Positions 1 through 7,420 of a stretch of DNA of 23,170 nucleotides are shown here, one piece after another. A program made the position numbers and the translations under genes. Below the pieces are notes generated by a model, which was not told where the DNA came from, ran no database searches, and worked only from the letters and a program-made list of their open reading frames with translations. The DNA is from Armatimonadota bacterium (lineage in GTDB: Bacteria; Sysuimicrobiota; Sysuimicrobiia; Sysuimicrobiales; VGFF01): contig VGFF01000019.1 of assembly GCA_016868955.1 (NCBI GenBank), positions 1 through 23,170 of the forward strand, read 5' to 3'. Position 1 is the stretch's first letter; each line of letters opens with the position of its first letter.

Positions 1-845
1 CGGCGAAGACCGGCCTGCTGCACGTCGTCCACTGCGAGGATCAGCAGATCCTCAACGTGACGATGGCGCGCGCGAAGGCGATTCCGGTCCAAGACGGCCG
101 CGCCCACGCCGCGTCGCGGCCTGAGGTCTCGGAGTCGCCGTCCGTGGCGCAATGCATCGCCATCGCGCAAGCGACGGGCGCGCGCTTCCAAGTCGCGCAC
201 ATGAGCTCGCGCAACGCGATCGACCTCGTGCGCCGCGCCAAGGAGAACGGCTTGGCCGTTACGGCGGAGACCTGCCCGGCTTATCTCATGTTCGCCGAGG
301 AAGATCTGTTCAAGTTCGGCCCGTACGCGAAGTGCAATCCGCCGCTGCGGCCGCAGGAGACGCAGGACGCGTTGTGGGAGGCCGTGCGCGAGGGCGTCAT
401 TGAGGTCATCGGCACCGATCACTCGCCGTTCCTCGTGTCCGAGAAGGAGCCGTTCAAGAACGACATCTCGCGGGCGGCGCCAGGATTCCCGGGCCTGGAG
501 CAGTTCCTGCCGTCGATGCTCACGGCCGTCAACCAAGGTCGCATCACGCTGCCGCAAATGGTCAAGGTCGTGTGTGAGAACACGGCGCGCCTGTTCGGGC
601 TGGCGCCGCGCAAGGGCCACCTCGCGGTCGGCGCCGACGCCGACGTCGTGCTCGTCGACATGAATGCGAAGTGGGTGCATGACCACACGAAGCTGTACAC
701 GAAGGCGCGTGACACGGCGCTCGTCTACGATGGGCGGACGTTCCACGGCATGCCGACATTGACGATGATCCGCGGCAAGGTCGTCGCCCGCGACAGCAAG
801 GTCGTCGGCGCCGCGGGGTGGGGCGAGTGGATTCGGCCGCAGTAA
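1..845 (+). CDS. Allantoinase-like cyclic amidohydrolase (5' end outside window)
   Basis: C-terminal ~280 residues of an amidohydrolase of the allantoinase / dihydropyrimidinase / dihydroorotase family, which opens cyclic ureides with a binuclear metal centre. The frame is open to the window edge (first full codon at base 3), so the N-terminal metal-binding motif lies outside. Visible family signatures in order are VHCED (metal His), ASRPEVSE, VAHMSS (metal His), TAETCPAY, AKCNPPLR and GTDHSPF (catalytic Asp), then the usual C-terminal GADADVVLVD beta domain. The order and wording resemble bacterial AllB more than hydantoinases, as I remember those families. The next gene starts inside this one and is of the AllC/HyuC family, which fits consecutive steps: ring opening, then hydrolysis of the ureido acid. 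Substrate (allantoin, hydantoin or dihydropyrimidine) is inferred, not proven. Confidence 0.85.
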   Translation, partial: AKTGLLHVVHCEDQQILNVTMARAKAIPVQDGRAHAASRPEVSESPSVAQCIAIAQATGARFQVAHMSSRNAIDLVRRAKENGLAVTAETCPAYLMFAEEDLFKFGPYAKCNPPLRPQETQDALWEAVREGVIEVIGTDHSPFLVSEKEPFKNDISRAAPGFPGLEQFLPSMLTAVNQGRITLPQMVKVVCENTARLFGLAPRKGHLAVGADADVVLVDMNAKWVHDHTKLYTKARDTALVYDGRTFHGMPTLTMIRGKVVARDSKVVGAAGWGEWIRPQ

Positions 846-2080
846 GCGTCAACGGCGACCGCCTGCGGTCGCGCCTCGAGGCGCTCGCCAGGATCGGCGC
901 CGACCCGCGCGGCGGCGTCAGCCGGTTTTCGTTCACGCCCGCGCACACGGAGGCAGTGCGGCTGGTCGGCGGCTGGATGCGAGAAGCCGGCCTGACGCCG
1001 ACGATCGACGGCGCCGGCAACCTCATCGGCCGCGGCGTGCCGGCCTCTTCGAACGGCGCCTATCCGGCGATCGCGGCGGGGTCGCACCTCGACAGCGTGC
1101 CGATGGGCGGGATGTTCGACGGCGCGCTCGGCGTGCTCGCCGCCGTCGAGTGCGCGCAGGCGATGCGCGACGCCGGCGCATCGTGGACCCGGCCGTTCGT
1201 GTCCATCGCCTTCGCTGATGAAGAAGGCAATCAGTTCGGGGTCGGCTGCCTGACGTCGCGGTTCTTCGTCGGCGATCTCTCGGACGAACATATGAAAACG
1301 ATCAAGGATGCGGAGGGCCGCGCGCTTCGAGACCGGGTCGCCGCCTGGGAGTCCGTATGGCCGCGCGAACAGGCGCCGCCGCTCGCCGCGTACTTCGAGC
1401 TTCACGTCGAGCAGGGACCAAAGCTCGAGGCCGAGGGCCTCGACGGCGCCGTGGCCACGGCGATCGCAGGCATGAGTCGCGCGACGATCACGTATCGCGG
1501 CCACGCGAACCATGCTGGAACGACGCCGATGACGCTGCGCAAGGATGCGCTGTGGGGCGCGAGCGCGTTCGTGCTCGCGATGCGCCGGCTGGCGCTGTAC
1601 ACCGGTGGCGACGCGGTGGCGACCGTGGGCAAGCTCGACGTTGAGCCCGGGGCGACGAACGTCGTACCCGGACTCGCCCGGCTGCGCATCGAGCTGCGCA
1701 GCGGTCGCGAGGAGCTCCTCGAACAACTCCGCGGTGCGGCAGAGATCCAGGCGCGCGGCATCGGGATGGAATACGAGCTGCACGTCGAGGTCTCCGAGTG
1801 GACGCATTCCCCGGTGGTGCCGATCGACGTGTCGATGCAGTCGATGGCATTGGCGCACGCGGCGCGGCGCGGCGCGCGCGTGGTGCGCATGCCCAGTTGG
1901 GCGGGCCACGACGCGAAGATCTTCGCCCCGCGCATGCCGACCGCGCTCTTGTTCGTTCCAAGCAAGGGAGGCATCAGCCACCATCCGCACGAGTGGACGG
2001 ATTGGAAGCACGTCACGCAGGGCGCGCAGTGGCTGCTCGATATGGTGACGGCGCTGGCGCGAAACCTCTCGGACGGATGA
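827..2080 (+). CDS. Allantoate amidohydrolase / N-carbamoyl-L-amino-acid hydrolase (M20 family)
   Basis: Zn-dependent M20-type hydrolase of about 417 residues, normal for the family. It removes the ureido or carbamoyl group from allantoate or N-carbamoyl amino acids. Visible signatures are GSHLDSVP (metal His87), GGMFDG (bridging Asp98), DEEGNQFG (Glu132/133), ELHVEQGP (metal His), GHANHAGTTPM in the dimerisation lid, and SHHPHEW near the end (metal His). GTG 827 is chosen because a G-rich stretch precedes it; GTG 818 is an alternative. Either start lies inside the upstream amidohydrolase gene (19-28 base overlap), which suggests translational coupling. Together with that gene it makes a two-step ureide or hydantoin degradation unit. 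AllC and HyuC cannot be told apart by eye, so no symbol is given. Confidence 0.88.
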   Translation: MDSAAVSVNGDRLRSRLEALARIGADPRGGVSRFSFTPAHTEAVRLVGGWMREAGLTPTIDGAGNLIGRGVPASSNGAYPAIAAGSHLDSVPMGGMFDGALGVLAAVECAQAMRDAGASWTRPFVSIAFADEEGNQFGVGCLTSRFFVGDLSDEHMKTIKDAEGRALRDRVAAWESVWPREQAPPLAAYFELHVEQGPKLEAEGLDGAVATAIAGMSRATITYRGHANHAGTTPMTLRKDALWGASAFVLAMRRLALYTGGDAVATVGKLDVEPGATNVVPGLARLRIELRSGREELLEQLRGAAEIQARGIGMEYELHVEVSEWTHSPVVPIDVSMQSMALAHAARRGARVVRMPSWAGHDAKIFAPRMPTALLFVPSKGGISHHPHEWTDWKHVTQGAQWLLDMVTALARNLSDG

Positions 2081-2138
2081 GGGCGGCGCGCCAGACCGAC
2101 GCCGGCGAGACCCAAGCATGCAATCGGAGGGAAGGCAC

Positions 2139-3341
2139 GTGGCGATGAACCCCGCGGCGGACGACACCCTCGTACGGGAGAAGCAGGAACAGGCGATTCG
2201 CTACCTGGCTACGGCGGACTACGATGCCTGGCTCCTGTACGTCCGCGACGGCGGCGACGCCGTGACGTCGGCGCTCGTCACGGGGGCGGAGGCCGCGGCG
2301 CAGACAGCGGCCTTCCTGTTCCTGCGGGGCGGCGAGCGCATCGCCTTTCTGGATTCCGGCGACGCGCGATCGAAGGTTGGCCGGTATTTCGACAAGCTGG
2401 TGCCCGCGGGCGACGACATCGACGCCGCGATCGCGAAGGCGCTGCACGTTCACGGGCCTGCCAAGATCGCGGTGAATTACTCGCGCCATGAGCTTTGCGC
2501 CGACGGGATCTTGCACGGTTCGTTCCTGCGCCTGCAAGACCTGCTGGCGACCATTGGATTCCAGGACCGCATGGTTTCCGCCGAACCACTCGTCGTCCAT
2601 CTCCGGGCAATCAAGTCTCCCGAAGAGGTCGAGCGCCTGCGCGAGGCGGTCGAGATCACGCACCTGGCGGCTCAGGACGCGACGGCGTTCCTGAAGTCCG
2701 GCGTCACGCAGCGGCAAATGGCGGCGTTCATCCGGGATCGCGCGCTGCACTACGGCGCCTCCGATATGCGGGCCGACCTCGCCGTGAATCCCCGCGGCGA
2801 AAACAATCGAAGCGACCGCATGCGGCCGATCCTGCCGGGCGAGGTCATCTGTGGTGATCTCGGCGCAACGTACCGGCATTACGTTTCCGACATCAAGCGT
2901 TGTTGGTACGTGCTCGCGGAGGATGAGCACGACGTGCCCGACATCCTGCAACGGCAGTGGGACGCGTGTCGTGCGACGCTCGACTTCGCGCTGGCGGCGA
3001 CACGCCCGGGCCGGCGGGGCTGGGAAGTGCACGAAGAGGCGTGCGCGCACGTGGAATCGTTGGGGTTCCGCCGCGATGGACACGCCATGGGTCACCAAAT
3101 TGGACGACGCGAGCAGGATCCCGGTCCGTGGATCGGAGATCGCACGGACCGCCAACGACCCGCGGATGCCGCGATCGAAGAGAACATGGTCGTCACGCTC
3201 GATCCCACGATGAATCGCGCCGGGCTCGACAATCCGGAAGGTTTTGCGATGGGCGTGGAAGAGATGGCAGCGGTCGGCAAGGACGGGGCCGTGTTGCTCT
3301 ACCCGCCGCAGGGAGAAATCTACCGGGTGCGCTTTTCGTAG
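2139..3341 (+). CDS. M24 family metallopeptidase (Xaa-Pro aminopeptidase/creatinase fold)
   Basis: About 400 residues: a creatinase-like N-terminal domain, then a pita-bread catalytic domain. GTG 2139 is chosen because a GGAGGG SD at 2126-2131 lies 7 bases upstream; ATG 2118 would put that SD inside the gene, and ATG 2145 is a weaker option. Metal-ligand motifs are GDLGA (Asp240), YVSDIKR (Asp251), MGHQIG (His319) and GVEEM (Glu374/375). The fourth usual ligand, Glu in a TxEP motif, is Asp355 here (VVTLDP), a conservative change that may alter metal use. Family members cleave Xaa-Pro bonds or act on small amidino or ureido compounds. Its place behind two ureide hydrolases suggests a small-molecule or dipeptide role in the same catabolic operon, which is inference. 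The 58-base gap from the previous gene fits co-transcription. Confidence 0.87.
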   Translation: MAMNPAADDTLVREKQEQAIRYLATADYDAWLLYVRDGGDAVTSALVTGAEAAAQTAAFLFLRGGERIAFLDSGDARSKVGRYFDKLVPAGDDIDAAIAKALHVHGPAKIAVNYSRHELCADGILHGSFLRLQDLLATIGFQDRMVSAEPLVVHLRAIKSPEEVERLREAVEITHLAAQDATAFLKSGVTQRQMAAFIRDRALHYGASDMRADLAVNPRGENNRSDRMRPILPGEVICGDLGATYRHYVSDIKRCWYVLAEDEHDVPDILQRQWDACRATLDFALAATRPGRRGWEVHEEACAHVESLGFRRDGHAMGHQIGRREQDPGPWIGDRTDRQRPADAAIEENMVVTLDPTMNRAGLDNPEGFAMGVEEMAAVGKDGAVLLYPPQGEIYRVRFS

Positions 3342-3372
3342 TAACCAGGACGACCGGCGGAATCGCCTTGCA

Positions 3373-3418
3373 ATTTACTCATCATGCTGAGTAAATCTAC
3401 TCATGGTACTGAGTAAAT
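3373..3418. promoter_or_regulatory. Tandem 22-bp inverted-repeat operator in front of the ATPase remnant
   Basis: Two copies of a dyad repeat with a 22-base period. The first has perfect 9-base arms, ATTTACTCA (3373-3381) and TGAGTAAAT (3388-3396), with a 6-base spacer. The second has TACTCA (3398-3403) and TGAGTA (3410-3415), also with a 6-base spacer, and repeats the TGAGTAAAT half at 3410-3418. The block is AT-rich in a GC-rich background and sits just before the first in-frame codons of the AAA/DUF4143 gene. It looks like a binding site for a dimeric protein on two adjacent helical faces. The binding protein is unknown; the ATPase itself is one candidate. Confidence 0.6.
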
Positions 3419-3426
3419 CGTAGTAC

Positions 3427-4609
3427 ATTCTCCGTCAAGTCATCGAACTGTCCCGGCGGCTACGAGAGCCTCGCCGCTTCATCCAAATCTTCTCCGACCC
3501 GCGCCAGGTGGGCAAGACGACGCTGGTCCTACAAACGGCGGAACGCGGCTTTCTGCCGTTCCACTACTCCAGCGCCGATGAGCCCACGCTGCGCGGCGGA
3601 GCCTGGATCGACCAGCAGTGGCAAGTCGCCCGTGACGCCGTCGTGTCCGCGCGGCGCGGTGCTGCTCATCCTCGACGAGGTCCAGAAAGCGCCGAGTTGG
3701 GCCGAGGCCGTCAAGCGCTTGTGGGACGAAGACACACGCGCGCGGCGTCCGATCAAGCTGATGTTGCTCGGGTCCGCGCCGATGCTCATGCAGCAAGGAT
3801 TGTCGGAGAGCCTCGCCGGCCGCTTCGAAACCCTACACGTTCCCCATTGGTCCTTCGATGAGATGCGGGCTGCCTTCGGATGGACGTTGGACCAGTACCT
3901 GTACTTTGGCGCGTATCCGGGCGCGGCGCCCCTCGTGGTCGCGCCCGAACGGTCGACCCGTTACGTGCGCGATTCCCTCATTGAGACCACGATGGCCCGC
4001 GATGTCTTGCTCATGGCGCGGGTCGACAAACCGGCGTTGTTGCGGCGCCTCTTCGAGCTTGGAACCGCGTACTCGGGACAGATCCTCTCCTTCACGAAGA
4101 TGTTGGGCCAACTCCAGGACGCGGGAAATACCGTCACGCTGGCCCACTACCTCGATCTGCTTGCCGGCGCCGGCATGATCACCGGCTTGGATAAGTACGC
4201 CGGTGCCGAGGTGCGCCGGCGCGCATCCAGTCCGAAGCTACAAGTGTTCAACACGGCGCTCATGACCGCGCAAGAGCTACGCTCGTTCGCCGAGGCGAGG
4301 GGCGACACAGCCTATTGGGGCCGCCTCGTCGAATCCGCGGTCGGGGCGCATCTTGCCAACGCGCAGGCCGCGGGGACGCTGCAGTTCTTCTACTGGAGGG
4401 ACCGCAATCGGGAGGTGGACTTCGTCGCGCGCGCGGGACGTCAAGTCGTCGCGATCGAGGTCAAGAGCGGTCGCGAGCGCGATACGCTGGCGGGGACGCA
4501 AGCGTTCCTGGCGGCATTCCCGAAATCGCGCGCGCTGCTGATCGGCGATCAGGGGATTCCGTTGACGGAGTTCCTCAGCGCGCCCGCCAGCCGTTGGGTC
4601 ACCTCATGA
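3427..4609 (+). pseudogene. AAA (AAA_14) ATPase with DUF4143 C-terminal domain, frameshifted
   Basis: A gene for the AAA_14/DUF4143 family, in two reading frames. The first frame carries the P-loop part (PRQVGKTTLVLQ, then SADEPTLRGG and WIDQQWQVARD). The second carries Walker B (LLILDEVQK), KRLWDEDT, SESLAGRFE, WTLDQYLYFGAYPG, SLIETTMARDVLL, the DUF4143 region and a nuclease-like end (YWRDRNREVDF, IEVKSG). The homologous text jumps from frame 1 to frame 2 near 3640-3662 in a GCG/CGC-rich run, as after a +1 insertion or -2 deletion. The P-loop's first Gly is Asp (SDPRQVGKT). No ATG/GTG/TTG lies between the in-frame TAG at 3421 and the P-loop; ATT 3427 is where a start would be expected. Function in this family is poorly known. 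Its stop overlaps the next fragment's ATG (ATGA). Confidence 0.82.
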
Positions 4610-4779
4610 CCGACACTACCTACCTTCTGCTCAGCATCCTCTGCGCCGCCCTCGGCGGCGAGCTGTTCGTTCGCGGCGCCGTCGGCGTCGCGCGCTGGGC
4701 GCGTATCTCGCCGGGCATCATCGGCGCGACGGTCGCGGCGTTCGCGACGTCGCCCGCGAGGCCGCCGACATCATCTTGA
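4606..4779 (+). pseudogene. N-terminal fragment of a CaCA-family calcium/sodium antiporter
   Basis: 57 codons beginning with ATG at 4606, inside the stop of the ATPase gene. The text LLLSILCAALGGELFVRGAVGVAR, then SPGIIGATVAAFATS, matches the first membrane helix and the start of the first alpha repeat of CaCA (YrbG-type) cation antiporters, where family members continue with AlaProGlu. Instead the frame runs on for a few unrelated residues and stops at 4777-4779. From about 4740 the same DNA read one frame over is the end of an MgtA-type ATPase. About 85% of the antiporter is therefore missing. It is a truncated relic and not expected to function. Confidence 0.75.
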
Positions 4780-5444
4780 CGCGCCCCGGCCTATCGGTTC
4801 TTCACGAGGGCATCCTCGAAGGCAGGCGGGCGTTCGGCAACGTCATGAAGTACCTGTTGATGGGGACGAGCTCGAACTTCGGCAACATGTTCAGCATGGC
4901 GGCGGCGTCGTTGTTTATTCCGTTTCTGCCGATGCTGCCCCCGCAGATCCTGCTCAACAACTTCCTCTACGATCTGGCGCAAGTGACGATTCCGACGGAC
5001 AACGTCGATCCGGAATTCGTCCGCAAGCCGCACCGCTGGGACATTCGAGGGATCCGGAACTTCATGGTCACCGTGGGCCCCGTCAGCTCGCTGTTCGACT
5101 TTCTCACGTTTGGCGTCCTATTGGCGCTGTTTCGCGCTTCCGAGCCGGCGTTCCATACCGGGTGGTTCATCGAATCGCTGGCGACGCAGACGCTCGTGCT
5201 ATTCGTGATTCGCACGGCGGGAAATCCGTTGCGCAGCCGGCCGAGCCGTCCGCTTACGGTGACGGTTCTGGCGGTCGCCGCGCTGGGCGTGGTCCTCCCG
5301 TTTACCCCGATCGCCGCGCCGCTCGGGTTCGTGCGCGTGCCGGCGGCGTTCTTCGCGTTTCTCGCCGCCGCGGTGGTCCTCTATCTCGCGACCGTGGAGA
5401 TCGTCAAGCGCCGTGTTCTGCGGACCGCCTTGACCGCCGGCTAA
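4740..5444 (+). pseudogene. C-terminal fragment of an MgtA/MgtB-type Mg2+ P-type ATPase
   Basis: About 230 codons homologous to the last quarter of magnesium-transporting P-type ATPases: DVAREAADIIL at the end of the P domain, VLHEGILEGRRAFGNVMKY, SSNFGNMFSM, PFLPMLPPQILLNNFLYD, DNVDPEFVRKP, then the last membrane helices (FDFLTFGVLLALF, TGWFIESLATQTLVLFVIRT). The actuator, DKTG phosphorylation and nucleotide-binding parts are missing. Homology begins at the junction with the antiporter fragment, in a different frame. TTG 4776 is the first possible start but has no convincing SD. The TAA at 5442-5444 overlaps the stop of the convergent ABC gene. It cannot be an active pump; whether a membrane stub is made is unknown. 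Confidence 0.82.
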
Positions 5445-7210
5445 CTTCCCGCCGCGGCCGGCATCGTGATCGGTTCCCAGGCGGCCTGCCGCGTCTCCGG
5501 GTCGATGCGCAGCCGCTTTTCGTGGTAGGCGGCGACGCCCGGCCGATGGGCGATGCTGATCATCGTCAGGCCCGGCAACCGCTGGCGCAACAGCGCGTAG
5601 AGGTGGCGCTCCGTGTCCTCGTCGACGGCGGACGTCGCTTCGTCGAGGAACAGCCACGTCGGCTTGTAGAGCAGGACGCGAGCGAACGCCAAGCGTTGCT
5701 GCTCCCCCGGCGACAGCGCCAGAGACCAGTTCGTCGATTCGTCGAGCCGTGGCGCCAAGTGTCCGAGGCGGCAGGCCGACAACGCTTCCTCGACCTCGGC
5801 GGCCGTATGCGCGGTGGCGGCGTCGGGATAGCAAACGACGTCGCGAAGGACGCCGATCGGCAAGTACGGTTTCTGGGGAAGGAACAAGATACGGGCGTCG
5901 GCCGGGATCCGCACGGTCCCCTTTCCGAACGGCCAGATGCCGGCGAGCGTGCGGAACAACGTCGTCTTGCCGGCCCCGGACGGGCCGCTGAGCAGCACGC
6001 GGTCGCCGGCGGCGATCTCGCCCGTGAGGTCGTCGATGAGCGTGCGTCCCGTCGGCAGCGCTAGGGTGACGCGCGACAGCTTGAGCGCCGGGCGTCCATT
6101 TCGCTCGACGGCGATGCCGTCGCCGCCGGCGATCTCCTCTTTGACGCGCTCGATCGCTTGTCCAAAGGTGAGCAACCGGTCGACGCTCGCGTTCCATCCC
6201 GCGAATTGCCCGTATACGTCGATGAACCAGGACAGGGCGCCCTGCACTTGGCCGAACGCCGAGCTGATCTGGAACAGCCCCCCGAGCCGCATCGCGCCCG
6301 AGAAGTAGCGGGGCGCGGCGACCAGGAACGGGAAGATGATCGCGATCTGCCCATAGCCCGACTGATAGCCGATCAGTCGCTTGTAGAACTTCATGTACTT
6401 CCACCAGTTGCGCCAGACGTTTCCGAACGAGCCGTCAAGCCCGCGGCTCTCGTCGCGCTCGCCGCCGTACAGCGCCACGCTCTCGGCGTTCTCGCGAATG
6501 CGGACCATGCGGTAGCGAAAGTCGGCTTCGTAGCGTTGCTGGTCGAAGTTGACGCGGATCAGCGGATGGCCGATCTTGTGCACGACCCAGGAGCCGATGA
6601 GCGCGTACAGGAACGCGACCCAGACCATGTAGCCGGGAATCGTGACCGTCCGCCCCGTGACCGGGAACGTCAGCGGACCCGACAACGTCCAGAGGATCGT
6701 CAGGAACGAGAACAGCGTGACGACTTCCCGCAGGAGGCCGACCGTCAACGACAGCGTCGTCGACGTGAAGTCGCGCACGTCGTCCTGGATCCGTTGTTCC
6801 GGGTTGTCGGTGCCGTAGTCCTTCAGCTCCATGCGGTAGTACACGCGATTCGCGAGCCAGTCGCCGTAGTAGATCTTCGACAGCCAGCGCCGCCAGCGGA
6901 TCTCGAGCATCTGCTGCAGATAGATGCGGAACACGGCGATCGTGATGTACGCTGCCGCCAGGACCGAGAAATATTGGATCAATCGCCAGAAGTCGGCCGC
7001 CTTCTGATCCTGCAACGCGTTGTAGAAGTCGTTGTTCCAGCGATTGAACAGAACGTTGATGTAGACGAGGCCGAGGTTCAAGCCGACGACGGCGCCGAGC
7101 AGGCCGCGCGCGATCCACCGCTCCTCCGACCACCAATAGGGACGCGCTAGCGTCCACACCTGCTTCAAGAACGTGCGCGCGTTTTTGAACGAAGGGAGCC
7201 GGTTGCGCAT
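5441..7210 (-). CDS. SbmA/BacA-YddA-like ABC transporter, fused membrane and ATPase domains
   Basis: 589 residues, full length for the ABC_membrane_2 (SbmA/BacA-like) exporter half-transporter with its own ATPase. The N-terminal ~350 residues have several membrane helices and the family motifs NRWNNDFYNALQ (57-68) and GTDNPEQRIQDDV (133-145). The nucleotide-binding domain has Walker A GPSGAGKTT (409-417), signature LSPGEQQR (499-506), Walker B LFLDEATSAVD and H-loop AHRP (His555). Relatives (YddA, peroxisomal ABCD, Rv1819c) move peptides, cobalamin or acyl-CoA; the substrate here is unknown. ATG 7210 has GAGGAGG 4 bases upstream. All key residues are intact, in contrast to the broken neighbours. 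Its stop overlaps by 3 bases the stop of the convergent Mg2+ ATPase fragment. Confidence 0.9.
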   Translation of the reverse strand: MRNRLPSFKNARTFLKQVWTLARPYWWSEERWIARGLLGAVVGLNLGLVYINVLFNRWNNDFYNALQDQKAADFWRLIQYFSVLAAAYITIAVFRIYLQQMLEIRWRRWLSKIYYGDWLANRVYYRMELKDYGTDNPEQRIQDDVRDFTSTTLSLTVGLLREVVTLFSFLTILWTLSGPLTFPVTGRTVTIPGYMVWVAFLYALIGSWVVHKIGHPLIRVNFDQQRYEADFRYRMVRIRENAESVALYGGERDESRGLDGSFGNVWRNWWKYMKFYKRLIGYQSGYGQIAIIFPFLVAAPRYFSGAMRLGGLFQISSAFGQVQGALSWFIDVYGQFAGWNASVDRLLTFGQAIERVKEEIAGGDGIAVERNGRPALKLSRVTLALPTGRTLIDDLTGEIAAGDRVLLSGPSGAGKTTLFRTLAGIWPFGKGTVRIPADARILFLPQKPYLPIGVLRDVVCYPDAATAHTAAEVEEALSACRLGHLAPRLDESTNWSLALSPGEQQRLAFARVLLYKPTWLFLDEATSAVDEDTERHLYALLRQRLPGLTMISIAHRPGVAAYHEKRLRIDPETRQAAWEPITMPAAAGS

Positions 7211-7315
7211 CGCGCCTCCTCAAGGGTGACCGTGAGCGGCCCGGCGGCCATCCGCGTAAATCGGCCGCCGCGAGCCTTCATCGCCGCGTTCGATTCGGTT
7301 CAGATGGAAGCGTAG

Positions 7316-7347
7316 CAGCCGCGGCAAGGGCGCTGCGCCGCGGGCTG
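7316..7347. other. GC-rich hairpin in the divergent spacer
   Basis: CAGCC-GCGGC (7316-7325) pairs with GCCGC-(G bulge)-GGCTG (7337-7347) around an 11-base loop. It sits in the 180-base spacer between the ABC transporter (minus) and the deacetylase (plus). No U-run follows on either strand beyond TTT, so it is not a convincing terminator. The role is unknown. The rest of the spacer shows no clear promoter. Confidence 0.35.
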
Positions 7348-7420
7348 TGAGTTTCGCGTGAGAAAATACGAACGTTGGCGGAGATACTCCATGGCTTAAC
7401 GTCGGTTCGTTCCGCTTCTC

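Noticed and set aside
3373..3418. Short CRISPR-like or insertion-sequence terminal repeat
   Set aside because: Only two repeat units with 6-base spacers inside each dyad, no variable spacers, and no transposase or cas gene nearby. An operator fits better.
7285..7310. T-loop-like GTTCGATTC in the spacer, possible tRNA
   Set aside because: No acceptor stem, anticodon arm or CCA-proximal pairing could be found around it.
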